DNA of 56,556 nucleotides from JAQVEM01 sp964595565 (GTDB lineage: Bacteria; Actinomycetota; Humimicrobiia; Humimicrobiales; Humimicrobiaceae), in the NCBI GenBank assembly GCA_964595565.1, contig CAZQQX010000008.1, positions 1-56,556 of the forward strand, given 5' to 3'. The position numbers and the translations under genes were made by a program. Under the pieces are notes generated by a model. It was given only the letters and a program-made list of their open reading frames with translations, ran no database searches and had not been told where the DNA came from. Positions 8,753 through 18,005 of this stretch are shown piece after piece; the first letter of the stretch is position 1; each line of letters opens with the position of its first letter.

Positions 8753-9622
8753 ATGGCGAATAAAAAACGAGTAAAAAGCCCGGTAGAGAGTTTTGGAGAT
8801 ATGGTGAAAGAATTCGGGGAAGTTATAAGTAAGATATTTGATGACCCCGGGTTAAAAAATAAAGCAAGAGAATTTGCACAGAGCGCTGAAGAGTCTGCAA
8901 AAACTTTTGGAAAAAGATTCAGAGATGAAGGAGTAAAAGAAAAATTTAAAGATTTTAAGGAAGCAGCGGGTAATTTTGGAGATAGCGTGTCTGATTATTT
9001 TAGAAACAATAAAGAAAAAAATGATGATTTAAGCCAGAAAGAATATGAGTGGGAAAGAAACTTAAATGAGAAGATGAAAGATTTTGGAGAAACTACAAAA
9101 GAGGTGGGGCAGGGAATCTCCAAAAAAGCAGAAAAAGCGGGTAAAAAAATAGAAAATTATTTTAACCAGTCAGGAGTCGCGAGGATAACCGGCTGTAGTT
9201 TTTCCATAGTATGGAGCACTGTGCTGCTTGTATTTTTTAATTTTTATAATTCTTATATAGCGTATTATCATTATGATGGGCAATGGCACAGAGTTTCTCT
9301 ATTAACAGAAGATTTTAATCTCTGGCTTCCGGTTGTATCAGTAGCCCTTGCTGCCACAATAGCAGGAAATATTTTAATGATTATTTATGACAGCTCTATT
9401 TTGTATCAGATAATTCGTATTATTCTTAATTTGTTTGGAATAGCGGCCCTTATTTCTCTTCTGACCCTGTTCCCTTTTGATTTTACAGTATTCCCGGGAG
9501 GTCTGGACGTAATATTAAATCCTGTTGTTATTGCGTTTCTGGTAATAATTATAGTGGGAGTAGGAATAGATACTGTGGTAAGATTAATTAAATTAATTGT
9601 TAGTTCAGCAAAGGCTTCGTAA
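8753..9622 (+). CDS. Membrane protein with long amphipathic N-terminal region
   Basis: 289 aa, not recognised. Residues 1-135 are highly charged, rich in K, E and D, with repeated phrases such as KDFGETTKEVG, KFKDFKEAAGNFGD and SAEESAKTFGKRF. This periodic pattern resembles amphipathic or coiled helices of LEA/apolipoprotein type. Residues about 145-285 hold four predicted membrane segments (ITGCSFSIVWSTV, LWLPVVSVALAATIAG, IIRIILNLFGIAALIS, VIAFLVIIIVGVGI). Start ATG with GGAGGAG 4 nt upstream is secure. Possibly a membrane-surface or stress protein; no function can be assigned. Confidence 0.78.
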   Translation: MANKKRVKSPVESFGDMVKEFGEVISKIFDDPGLKNKAREFAQSAEESAKTFGKRFRDEGVKEKFKDFKEAAGNFGDSVSDYFRNNKEKNDDLSQKEYEWERNLNEKMKDFGETTKEVGQGISKKAEKAGKKIENYFNQSGVARITGCSFSIVWSTVLLVFFNFYNSYIAYYHYDGQWHRVSLLTEDFNLWLPVVSVALAATIAGNILMIIYDSSILYQIIRIILNLFGIAALISLLTLFPFDFTVFPGGLDVILNPVVIAFLVIIIVGVGIDTVVRLIKLIVSSAKAS

Positions 9623-9673
9623 AGTAAGTTATATCAAAAAACCCGGTGCCCGGAGAAAATGGGATACAGAAAG

Positions 9674-10705
9674 TCAGGTATACAGTAAAAAGTTTTTGAT
9701 TATGGCAATGATTCTTTTATCTGTTATGATATTGCTGGAGTGTAGCTTATTCAGCCAGTAAATTTTTGGTTTTCCGAGCTCTTCCCATAACTGGGTGGTT
9801 GATTTTTTGTTAAAATAAAGATCAAACCTGGAATTTATCATAAGTACTTTATCGGGTTTAATTTTATGAGCAAAGGCAAGCGGGTCACATAAAAAGCACA
9901 TTTTAGTGGTTACTTTCTTTAATTCTGGCAGGTCTTCAAAATCTATTTTTATATTTTCAGGTTTTAATTCTTTAATTTTGTTTAAAAATAATGGGAAGTT
10001 TGAGTAAATCTCCCTGCATACTTCTCTTCTGATCTTACCCTTATATCTTATATCTTTATAGATACAGTTTCCTCTGAGAACAAATCTTAAAACCCCTTTC
10101 CAGTGAATTTCTTCCCAGTTTCCTCCGCCTATCAGGAAAACGCCCCTGTCTATTCTGCTATCATTCGCCATGGTAATTAATGAAATCATGCTTCCAAGGC
10201 TTATCCCGCAGATGTAAATATTATTAAAATTAATTCTTTCTGAGAGAATATCTATCAGTCTTTTTATATCAGCAACGCTCTGGTGGAAAAAAAGAAGGGT
10301 CTGCAAATCATCAAAATACATCAGCCTTTCACCACTTTTTTCACCCGGAGGGGTTCTATTTAAATGAAATGGAAGATTTGTAAATGCACATGATAAATTA
10401 CTGGAACTCATTCTATCTATAAAGTGGTAATATTTTTTTAATTTATTTTTACTGGTAGAGAATCCATGTACTACTATTAGCAGGTTATTATCTCCGTCAT
10501 CGCGATTATTTTTGCTTAAACTGTGGTTATTTTTTTTAATTTTATTTTTATTTAGGAATAATCGGACATTAGCTTTATCATTTGATTCTAATCCTGTTTG
10601 ATAGGACGAATCATAGGTTAGTTTATACTCTTTTATATAATTATTTTCACCCGTCTCTTCAAGTCTGTAATTAAAATTTTCATCTTTATTACGGTAAAGG
10701 TACAT
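9674..10705 (-). CDS. Alpha/beta hydrolase
   Basis: 343 aa. The core has an oxyanion-hole motif VVHGF (residues 78-82) and the nucleophile elbow GISLGS with Ser169. The likely acid is in LMINSRFDLYF and the histidine in KLHSSN near the C-terminus, so the triad appears complete. Residues 1-70 are a polar extension unusual for simple esterases. There is no signal peptide, so it is probably cytoplasmic. It converges with the four-TM gene and diverges from the YtxH-like gene. Substrate unknown; lipase, esterase and C-C hydrolase are all possible. Confidence 0.8.
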   Translation of the reverse strand: MYLYRNKDENFNYRLEETGENNYIKEYKLTYDSSYQTGLESNDKANVRLFLNKNKIKKNNHSLSKNNRDDGDNNLLIVVHGFSTSKNKLKKYYHFIDRMSSSNLSCAFTNLPFHLNRTPPGEKSGERLMYFDDLQTLLFFHQSVADIKRLIDILSERINFNNIYICGISLGSMISLITMANDSRIDRGVFLIGGGNWEEIHWKGVLRFVLRGNCIYKDIRYKGKIRREVCREIYSNFPLFLNKIKELKPENIKIDFEDLPELKKVTTKMCFLCDPLAFAHKIKPDKVLMINSRFDLYFNKKSTTQLWEELGKPKIYWLNKLHSSNIITDKRIIAIIKNFLLYT

Positions 10706-10918
10706 TTGCTGTTCCTGTATTTATTAACGATTTTATTCCTCTACTGCTGTGTATCTAAAGTCTTATATATCTAAAATTATACCGGATTCTTTATCAGGTT
10801 TAACCTTTAAATATTAACAGGATTTTTTTTTATTTAAAATGTATTAAAAATATTTTTTATAATATGTATAATATAAAAAGAATATTAAATAAAATTGCAT
10901 TTGAGCTCGGGAGGGTTT

Positions 10919-11239
10919 ATGAGTAATAACAATGAGTCAGGAACAGTAAGAGGTGCTTTTATCGGTTTTACGCTCGGATTTGTTGCGGGAGCAGTTACGG
11001 CGCTATTATTAACTACTAAAACCGGTGAGGAATTACGCAGCGATATAAGAAAAGTAGCAAAGGAAGCAGTGGATAAAGTTGAAGAGCAGGCAGGCAGGAT
11101 AAAGAATATAACAAAAGCCAGGTACAATGAGATAGTAAATAACGTAGTTTCAAATTATAAAAAGTTAAAAGACCTTACGGAAAAGGAAATAGAATTCATA
11201 AAAAAAGTTATAGATGAACAGAAAAATGTGGCAAAATAA
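10919..11239 (+). CDS. YtxH-like membrane-anchored protein
   Basis: 106 aa. A short polar N-terminus is followed by one glycine- and alanine-rich membrane segment (residues about 10-32, GAFIGFTLGFVAGAVTALLL), then TKTGEELRSDI and a long charged helix, the YtxH family layout. Members are general-stress or envelope-associated proteins of poorly known role. The ATG at 10919 is preferred over an in-frame TTG at 10895 because GGGAGGG sits 4-5 nt before it. A weak TATAAT lies at 10867-10872. Confidence 0.8.
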   Translation: MSNNNESGTVRGAFIGFTLGFVAGAVTALLLTTKTGEELRSDIRKVAKEAVDKVEEQAGRIKNITKARYNEIVNNVVSNYKKLKDLTEKEIEFIKKVIDEQKNVAK

Positions 11240-11666
11240 ATAAAGCGATATTTTAAAATAACCACTCATTTAAGTTGCTACTTAAAACTTCTAAGCCTGT
11301 AAGAAGCGACTTTTACTATCTGCAGCACTATAAGGTCGCTAATAAGAAACATATTATAAATTTTTTAGGGCTTAAACCTGTTATCTAAAAAAGTTATGAA
11401 TTTGCTATATAAGTTAATGGTTACCGGCATAGCATTGAATAATTTTGCCCGATTACAGGATGTTTCTAAAAATATGATAATAGATATTTTCTTAAAATAA
11501 AAGATGGTCCGGGATTATCCCTCATATATGTAATAAAATTTTTAAAAAGATGGCGATAAAATTAATAGAATTAGCATTCCGGTAATTGTTGCAAATAAAC
11601 AGGTGGGGTAATATTATTATAATTGAGTAATAATTTTAAACAATAATTAAGAAGGCGAAGAGCCAG
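11240..11666. other. Intergenic region with clustered hairpins
   Basis: 427 nt without a gene. Three adjacent inverted repeats lie at 11269-11340 (described separately). The rest is AT-rich. TATAAT at 11618-11623 is the best -10 for korA, without a good -35. Confidence 0.4.
11269..11340 (+). ncRNA. Possible structured RNA (three hairpins)
   Basis: TTTAAGT/ACTTAAA (11269-11286, 7 bp, loop TGCT), CTTCT/AGAAG (11288-11306) and AGCGACTTT/AAGGTCGCT (11305-11340, nine pairs including one G-U). The second and third share bases 11305-11306 and would compete. The density of pairing is unusual for this AT-rich DNA. It could be the 3' end of the YtxH-like transcript, a small RNA or chance. No known riboswitch class was recognised. 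Confidence 0.2.
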
Positions 11667-13400
11667 ATGAAAGTTTCCAATATAAGCTGGAAGTTAGGCG
11701 GGGAAGCAGGTTCTGGAGTATTAACTGCCGGTTTAATCTTTTCAAAAATATTTGCCAGGAAAGGTTACTTTGTTGTTGATAATAATGAGTATCCATCTCT
11801 GATAAGAGGCGGGCATAATACATATACGGTAAGAATAAGTTCCAGTGAAATATTTTCTATTAATAAAAGTATCAATATTTTAATTGCATTAAATAAAGAA
11901 ACAGTAGAGCTTCATCAGGATGAAGTAACATATGGGGGATATATTGTTTACGACGATAACGTTCTTGATATTGGTGATTTTAAGAAAGCCAGAAGAGATA
12001 TTAATTATATAATGGTGCCATTTTATAAGATTGCTTCAGAGTTAGGAGCTCCCGGAGTTATGGTGAACAGTATTTCACTGGGAGTTTCTGTAGCTCTTTT
12101 AAACTATGACCTTGAGATGCTAAAGAATGTAGTTAAAGATATTTTCAGTAAAAAAGACCCCGGTGTCACAAATTTGAATATTAAGTTATCTGAGCTTGGT
12201 TATAAATATATACGGGAGAAATTGAAATTAAACGCTTATGAGTTAGAGATAGTCAAACCTGCGGGCAAGATTCTTGTGAATGGCAACGATGCAGTTTTTT
12301 TAGGAGCTGTAAGGTCTGGATGCAAATTTTATGCAGCTTACCCAACCACTCCTTCTTCTTCAATATTAAATTCATTTGCTTCAGTAGAAGAAGATTATAA
12401 TATCATAACCAAAAATGCCGAAGATGATATAGCAGTAATTAATATGGTACTGGGGGCTTCTTTTGCCGGGGTAAGAGCAATGGCTGCAACTTCCGGAAGC
12501 GGTCTCTCTCTCATGAGTGAGGGAATAGGGAGTGCAGCAATGACCGAAACTCCGATTGTTATTGTATTATGTCAGAGACCTGCTCCGGCTACAGGACTTC
12601 CTACCTGGACCGAACAGGGCGATTTATTATTTGCAACTCACGCATCACAGGGAGAATTTCTGAGGGTGATACTGGCGCCCGGAGACCCCGGAGAGTGTTT
12701 TTATCTTACCGGAAAAGCTTTTAATCTTGCTGATAAATATCAGATACCGATTATTTTAATGCTGGACAAATACCTATCGGAAAGCCATTTTTCCTATGAT
12801 AAGTTTGAATTTAAAAACATAACCGTAAATAGAGGGAAGCTAATTACGGGAAATAAGAATATAGATGATAAATATGAACGTTATGCTGACACCGATGATG
12901 GTGTTTCTCCCAGGGCAATTCCCGGTGTGGAAGATGGGATTTTTATTGCCAATAGTGACGAGCATGACAGGTATGGATATACGGATGAGAGTTCATACAA
13001 CAGAAAAACTATGGTCGATAAGAGATTCAGGAAAATTGAAAAATTATTTGAGGAGATTCCGCCACCAAGAATATACGGGCCTACAGATGCTGAAATTACA
13101 ATCTGGAGCTGGGGTTCATCCAAGGGTCCTATTCTTGAGGCTATGAATATATTGAATCAGAAAGAAAAAAAGGTTAATTTTATTCACTTTACTTTTTTAT
13201 ACCCGTTTGATGGAGAGGTTATTGAAAGACTTTTAAGTGAAACCAATAAAAATATTGTAGTGGAGAATAATAAAACTTCACAGCTGGCGAAAACTATAAC
13301 CATGAATACCGGATATAAAATCAAGAATAAAATCCTGAAATACAGTGGAAGACAATTTTTACCTGAAGAGATTATAAGTGGTATTGAGAAAATAGAATAA
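11667..13400 (+). CDS. korA: 2-oxoacid:ferredoxin oxidoreductase, fused gamma-alpha subunit
   Basis: Oxidises a 2-oxoacid, probably 2-oxoglutarate, to the acyl-CoA with ferredoxin as acceptor. 577 aa. Residues about 1-190 are the gamma domain (GEAGSGVLTAG, YPSLIRGGHNTYTVR). Residues about 200-577 are the alpha subunit: YPTTPSSSIL, ATSGSGLSLMSEG and the CoA-site region QRPAPATGLPTWTEQGDL typical of KGOR alpha. ATG at 11667 has only a weak ribosome-binding site. korB follows after about 40 nt. No separate ferredoxin-like delta subunit is nearby. Confidence 0.92.
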   Translation: MKVSNISWKLGGEAGSGVLTAGLIFSKIFARKGYFVVDNNEYPSLIRGGHNTYTVRISSSEIFSINKSINILIALNKETVELHQDEVTYGGYIVYDDNVLDIGDFKKARRDINYIMVPFYKIASELGAPGVMVNSISLGVSVALLNYDLEMLKNVVKDIFSKKDPGVTNLNIKLSELGYKYIREKLKLNAYELEIVKPAGKILVNGNDAVFLGAVRSGCKFYAAYPTTPSSSILNSFASVEEDYNIITKNAEDDIAVINMVLGASFAGVRAMAATSGSGLSLMSEGIGSAAMTETPIVIVLCQRPAPATGLPTWTEQGDLLFATHASQGEFLRVILAPGDPGECFYLTGKAFNLADKYQIPIILMLDKYLSESHFSYDKFEFKNITVNRGKLITGNKNIDDKYERYADTDDGVSPRAIPGVEDGIFIANSDEHDRYGYTDESSYNRKTMVDKRFRKIEKLFEEIPPPRIYGPTDAEITIWSWGSSKGPILEAMNILNQKEKKVNFIHFTFLYPFDGEVIERLLSETNKNIVVENNKTSQLAKTITMNTGYKIKNKILKYSGRQFLPEEIISGIEKIE

Positions 13401-13441
13401 AAGTTAAGAAGATTATTTTGAAGAAATCTGGTGAAAAGACA

Positions 13442-14332
13442 ATGGCTAAAGGTAAATCAAAGAGGAAAAGATATAATTTAGACCTCCCTGATTTTAACAC
13501 AGAAAGAAAGCCAACCTGGTGTCCCGGTTGCGGGGATTACAGTGTATGGAATTCACTGAAAAAATCTTTTGTAAGTCTGAATTTGAGACCACATGAAATT
13601 TTGATGGTATACGGCATTGGATGTTCGGGGAATGGTGCAAATTTTATAAAAACATACGCGTTCCATGCGCTGCATGGAAGAACTCTTCCCGTAGCCACGG
13701 GAGCAAAACTTGCCAACCATAAATTAACAGTAATAGCGGTGGGAGGGGATGGTGATGGATTGAGTATTGGCGGCAATCATTTGATACACACCTGCAGGAG
13801 GAATATTAATCTGACTTATCTTTTATGTGACAATAAAATTTTTGGCCTTACAAATGGCCAGGCTGCCCCTACCAGTGACAGGGGATTAAGAACCAGGTCG
13901 GAACCTTCGGGTGTGCTTGAAATACCCCTAAATCCTGTATTGCTCGCTCTGGCATCCGGGGCGACTTTTGTTGCAAGGGGTTTTTCAGGGGATGTAAAAC
14001 ATTTATCAGAGATAATAAAAAAGGCTATAAAACACAGAGGATTTTCTTTTATAGATATTCTTCAACCATGTATAACGCTGGACAGGAGTAATACTTATAA
14101 ATTTTACAGGGAAAAAATATACAGGATTGATGAGCTTAAAAATTATGATAGAAAGGATCTGGACAGGGCTATTAAAACATCTATGGGGGAGGATAAAATA
14201 CCGATAGGAATTTTCTACCAGGTAGAGAAACCGCTGTATGAGGATGAACTGAAGCAAATAGAAAGAAAACCACTGGTTGACCATACTATAACTGATATAG
14301 ATATCAATAGATTGTTGAACAGGTATTATTAA
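13442..14332 (+). CDS. korB: 2-oxoacid:ferredoxin oxidoreductase, beta subunit
   Basis: Thiamine diphosphate- and cluster-binding partner of KorA, 296 aa. WCPGCGDY near the N-terminus supplies cluster cysteines, with another in GIGCSG. The ThDP/Mg motif is GGDGDGLSIGGNH followed by NKIFGLTNGQAAPTS. ATG at 13442 is chosen because GGTGA lies 7 nt upstream; an in-frame TTG at 13418 would add 8 residues. Sequence style suits 2-oxoglutarate better than pyruvate, but substrate range of this family is broad. Confidence 0.92.
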   Translation: MAKGKSKRKRYNLDLPDFNTERKPTWCPGCGDYSVWNSLKKSFVSLNLRPHEILMVYGIGCSGNGANFIKTYAFHALHGRTLPVATGAKLANHKLTVIAVGGDGDGLSIGGNHLIHTCRRNINLTYLLCDNKIFGLTNGQAAPTSDRGLRTRSEPSGVLEIPLNPVLLALASGATFVARGFSGDVKHLSEIIKKAIKHRGFSFIDILQPCITLDRSNTYKFYREKIYRIDELKNYDRKDLDRAIKTSMGEDKIPIGIFYQVEKPLYEDELKQIERKPLVDHTITDIDINRLLNRYY

Positions 14333-14390
14333 ATATAGCCGGGAATATTACTATAGAGAATTTTATAACCTATTGTCTGATAATTTGTAA

Positions 14391-15008
14391 GTGAATAAGA
14401 GCCCTGTTATAAAATATAAAGAATTTAAAGTAGTCGCCGTATATGGCAGTCCCCGGAAAAGTGGGAATAGCAGCATATTGCTGGACAGGTTTCTTGATGG
14501 CGTAACAGAAGCCGCCGGATTAGCCGACAGGCGATTAAATATTAAAAAAATCATAACAGCAAATTTAAATATATCTCCCTGCAAAGAATGCCGTGAATGT
14601 TCTAAAACAGGGGAATGCATTATAGAAGATGCAATGCAGCAGGTATTTGATGATTTGATTGAAGCTGATTTTCTGGCTGTAGCATCTCCCGTATTTTTTA
14701 CTACGGTACCGGGATGTTTAAAGGCATTAATTGATAGATGCCAGAGATTCTGGTCGCTAAAGTATGAACATAAAAAAAGGGTAGTTAATAAAGACAGGGG
14801 AGGTATTTTTATAAGTACTGCCGGCTCAGATTCAAAAGATATTTTTAATTGTCCAAGAAAAGTAATTCGTTCTTTTTTTGATGTTTTATATGTTAATTAT
14901 ATAAGAGATTTTTCATTTAATGGTGTGGATGATGCCGGTGAAATATTGAGAGACAGAGAAGCAATGAAAAGTTTGTATTCTTTTGGAAGAGAAAAAGTTT
15001 TATTTTAG
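14391..15008 (+). CDS. Iron-sulfur flavoprotein (flavodoxin-like NAD(P)H/FMN reductase family)
   Basis: 205 aa. The FMN phosphate loop is GSPRKSGNSS near residues 20-29. A compact cysteine motif CKECRECSKTGEC (C-x2-C-x2-C-x5-C) matches the [4Fe-4S] site of iron-sulfur flavoproteins of anaerobes. ASPVFFTTVPGCLKALIDRC is the second flavodoxin-fold signature. It begins with GTG at 14391, with no clear ribosome-binding site. It follows korB by 58 nt on the same strand and could exchange electrons with the ferredoxin reduced by KorAB. Physiological partner unknown. Confidence 0.83.
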   Translation: MNKSPVIKYKEFKVVAVYGSPRKSGNSSILLDRFLDGVTEAAGLADRRLNIKKIITANLNISPCKECRECSKTGECIIEDAMQQVFDDLIEADFLAVASPVFFTTVPGCLKALIDRCQRFWSLKYEHKKRVVNKDRGGIFISTAGSDSKDIFNCPRKVIRSFFDVLYVNYIRDFSFNGVDDAGEILRDREAMKSLYSFGREKVLF

Positions 15009-15087
15009 TTAAATTTTTATATTGATTTGTGTTAAAATCTTAAATATTTATTATATTGAAAATAGAAATTTTATTTAAGGAGGATAT

Positions 15088-15909
15088 TTGTACGTGGACC
15101 CGGTCGCTTTCAGTATTTCAGGATTTGAAATAAGGTGGTATGGTATAATAACTGCTCTGTCTATCATAGCAGGTTTTACAGTTGCATATTTTTTGGCCGG
15201 GTACAGGGGTGAGAAAAAGGATGAAATTCTTAATTTCGCACCCTTTGCAGTATTATTTTCAATTATTGGCGCAAGGCTTCTTCATGTTTTAGTAAACTGG
15301 TCTTATTATGCCCAGCATCCTGTCTATGTTTTTGCCTTGAGGAGAGGCGGCCAGGCTATTCAGGGAGCCATACTGGGTGGTGTTCTGACTCTGATAGTAT
15401 TTTGCAGGATAAGGAAACTTGATTTCTGGTTATGGGCCGATATAGGTTCTACGGGATTAATACTGGGGCAGGCAATAGGCAGGTGGGGTAATTTTTTTAA
15501 TCAGGAAGCTTTCGGGAAACCAACCAGTCTTCCATGGGCGATTTATATAGAATATGCAAATAGGCCTAATGATTATTTAAGTTTTGAATATTTTCATCCC
15601 ACATTTTTTTACGAATCCGTATCAAACTTTTTACTATTTATATTGCTTATGTTTATGCACAGGTATTACAGGAAAAGGCCCGGTAAACTTCCCAGTGGAT
15701 TAATACTGTCAATGTATCTCGGGATATACTCCATTTATAGAACAATTATAGAATATTATCGTATTGACAGTACATCTTTTAGCACGCCTTTTGGTGAAAT
15801 CAAGGTGGTATATATTATTAATTTAATTACTATAATAGCTGCAATGCTGATAGCAGATTATGTAACCAGGAAATTTAATGAAAGAAAACAGCTGGAGGAG
15901 AATACCTAA
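15088..15909 (+). CDS. lgt: Prolipoprotein diacylglyceryl transferase
   Basis: Transfers diacylglycerol from phosphatidylglycerol to the lipobox cysteine of prolipoproteins, at the cytoplasmic membrane. 273 aa with about seven membrane segments. Signatures: GGQAIQGAILGG and GQAIGRWGNFFNQEAFG (Lgt signature with the essential arginine), and an IEYYRIDS segment. AAGGAGG at 15077-15083 supports TTG at 15088 (4-nt spacing) or GTG at 15094 (10-nt spacing, giving MDPVAF, a common Lgt start). It would process the two binding lipoproteins in this window. Confidence 0.93.
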   Translation: MYVDPVAFSISGFEIRWYGIITALSIIAGFTVAYFLAGYRGEKKDEILNFAPFAVLFSIIGARLLHVLVNWSYYAQHPVYVFALRRGGQAIQGAILGGVLTLIVFCRIRKLDFWLWADIGSTGLILGQAIGRWGNFFNQEAFGKPTSLPWAIYIEYANRPNDYLSFEYFHPTFFYESVSNFLLFILLMFMHRYYRKRPGKLPSGLILSMYLGIYSIYRTIIEYYRIDSTSFSTPFGEIKVVYIINLITIIAAMLIADYVTRKFNERKQLEENT

Positions 15910-16013
15910 AAATAGTTCTGGTATAGTGATACCGGATAATTTTTTGACGGCAGCTCATGCTGATAATATTAAGAAAGCTATTATTTTATTTTTATTGTTC
16001 AGAATATTTATGA

Positions 16014-16565
16014 TTACCTTTTGCTGTATACGCAGCCGCAGTAATTTTGTCTGTAAAGGTTCAGGTTTTTGCTTAACTGCACAGTTTTTTTAAATCCATC
16101 CTTTTTCTTAAAATCAGCCTGATAAAAATTAATTTTCTTTAGTGTCCCTATCTCCAGTCCGATGGAATTTATAATCTTCTGATTTTTATGGGGGCTTACA
16201 GTAAGAGTGGTACCAAAGAAATCAAATCCAAGCCTTTTTGCTGTTTTTGCGGTATTTTCCAGACGCATTTTAAAACATACAGTGCATCTATTACCGCCTT
16301 CAGGTTCATCTTTTAGGTTTTTTGTTAGCCGGAACCATTTTTCAATTTCATATTCTCCGGTTATAAGAGGGACAGAATAGGTTTTTGAAACAGTTATTAC
16401 CCCTTCAAGCCTTTTAAAGTATTCTTTTACCGGGTGTATATTGGGGTTGTAGAAGAAAAAGGTTACTTTAAAATCTTTTCTTAAAAGAAGATAAGGGTGA
16501 AGTGAGCAGGTACCACAGCAGACGTGAAGAAGTATTCCGGGCTTTGAATTCAGGTTTTCTGACAT
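16014..16565 (-). CDS. queH: Epoxyqueuosine reductase QueH
   Basis: Reduces epoxyqueuosine to queuosine in tRNA anticodons, the cobalamin-independent alternative to QueG. 183 aa. Conserved features of the former DUF208 family: HVCCGTCS near residue 15, RCTVCFKMRL, FGTTLTVSPHKN and the C-terminal NYCGCVYS. The paired cysteines bind a [4Fe-4S] cluster and a second metal. It is transcribed divergently from hisD, with 88 nt between starts. No other queuosine gene is present here. Confidence 0.92.
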   Translation of the reverse strand: MSENLNSKPGILLHVCCGTCSLHPYLLLRKDFKVTFFFYNPNIHPVKEYFKRLEGVITVSKTYSVPLITGEYEIEKWFRLTKNLKDEPEGGNRCTVCFKMRLENTAKTAKRLGFDFFGTTLTVSPHKNQKIINSIGLEIGTLKKINFYQADFKKKDGFKKTVQLSKNLNLYRQNYCGCVYSKR

Positions 16566-16653
16566 TTTATCTAAATAGTAATTTTATTTTGCCAATTTTA
16601 TATTCTTTAGGTATATTAATAAAAACATTTAAAAGTATCAAAGGTCTTTTTTA

Positions 16654-17997
16654 ATGAATTATGATTTTTTAAAAATTGAAAAGCCTGAAAAGATTGAAGA
16701 AATTTACTCTTATGTAAAAAGAGGCTTTAAGATGCCCCCTTCAGTCGAAAAAACAGTAAACCAAATATTGAAGGAAGTAAAAACAAAAGGGGATGAAGCT
16801 TTATTAAAACTGTGCGGGAAGTTTGATAATTTCAGAGCTAAAAGTACTGATGATTTCAGGGTAAAAGAACAAGAAATTAAGTCCGCAGAAATAACGGTAA
16901 AAAAAAGCTTGCCCCGGCTGGTTGAAGCCCTGGAAGTGAGTTATGAAAATATTATGGAATACCACACCGCTCAGATGGATAGGGTAGCGGGTTCCTGGGT
17001 TATAAGGCCCGGTAAAGACAAAAAAATCGGGCAAATAATGATGCCGCTTGAAAGAGTGGGAATATACATACCCGGGGGAAGATATATATATCCATCCTCG
17101 GTACTTATGACTGTAGTCCCGGCACTGATAGCCGGAGTAAAAGAAATTGTTATTTGCACCCCGCCGCGGCCAAGCGGTAATCTGGATAAGACTTTTTTGT
17201 ATCTGTGCAGTAAATCCGGTATTAAGGAAATTTATAAGATAGGCGGCGCACAGGCAATAGGGGCCCTTGCTTATGGCACACAGAGCATAAGAAGGGTGGA
17301 TAAAATTGTTGGCCCCGGAAATATTTATGTTACTGCTGCAAAAAAAATGGTTTTTGGTGATGTTGGTGTTGACAGCCTGGCAGGTCCAAGTGAAATAACT
17401 GTAATAGCAGATGATTCTTCAGATAGTAATTTAATTGCAGCCGACCTGATTTCACAGGCCGAGCATGACCCTGACTCCAGGAGCATACTTCTAACCAGCA
17501 GTATAAAGACCGCTGGAAAGACAATTGAAAATATTTACAGACACTTGGATTTGCTTGAGGGTAAACCGGAAAGTAAAGGTAATGCCGGTGTTATTCTGAG
17601 GTCGCTTAAAAATAATTGTAAAATTATTTATCACAGCGACGAAGACTGGCTGGTAAAATTTTGTAACATGATAGCCCCCGAGCACCTAGAGATAATGACA
17701 AAAAATACCAGAAGGATTTTAGGGAAAATAAGAAATGCAGGCGCTATATTTATCGGGGAATACTCGCCTGTGGCAGTTGGTGATTATATAGGTGGAACTA
17801 ACCATGTTATTCCCACAAACGGTAGTGCAAGATTTTCTTCGCCACTGGGTGTTGACGATTTTTTAAAGAGAAGCAGTGTAACTTTTTATGGAAAAAATGC
17901 TTTAAAGAAAGAGATGAAATTTATTGAAACATTATCGGAATCTGAAAAATTATTTGCCCACAGCTATTCTGTGAAGGTTAGATTTAAAGAGAAGTAA
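16654..17997 (+). CDS. hisD: Histidinol dehydrogenase
   Basis: Catalyses the last two oxidations of histidine synthesis, histidinol to histidine, with NAD+ and zinc. 447 aa, slightly above the usual 430. Signatures: GRYIYPSSVLMTVVPA, KIYKIGGAQAIGALAYGT, VGPGNIYVTAAK, the zinc-ligand region ISQAEHDPDS, and APEHLEIM. hisC follows after 8 nt. The remaining his genes are not in this window. Confidence 0.96.
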   Translation: MNYDFLKIEKPEKIEEIYSYVKRGFKMPPSVEKTVNQILKEVKTKGDEALLKLCGKFDNFRAKSTDDFRVKEQEIKSAEITVKKSLPRLVEALEVSYENIMEYHTAQMDRVAGSWVIRPGKDKKIGQIMMPLERVGIYIPGGRYIYPSSVLMTVVPALIAGVKEIVICTPPRPSGNLDKTFLYLCSKSGIKEIYKIGGAQAIGALAYGTQSIRRVDKIVGPGNIYVTAAKKMVFGDVGVDSLAGPSEITVIADDSSDSNLIAADLISQAEHDPDSRSILLTSSIKTAGKTIENIYRHLDLLEGKPESKGNAGVILRSLKNNCKIIYHSDEDWLVKFCNMIAPEHLEIMTKNTRRILGKIRNAGAIFIGEYSPVAVGDYIGGTNHVIPTNGSARFSSPLGVDDFLKRSSVTFYGKNALKKEMKFIETLSESEKLFAHSYSVKVRFKEK

Positions 17998-18005
17998 CAA
18001 AAATT

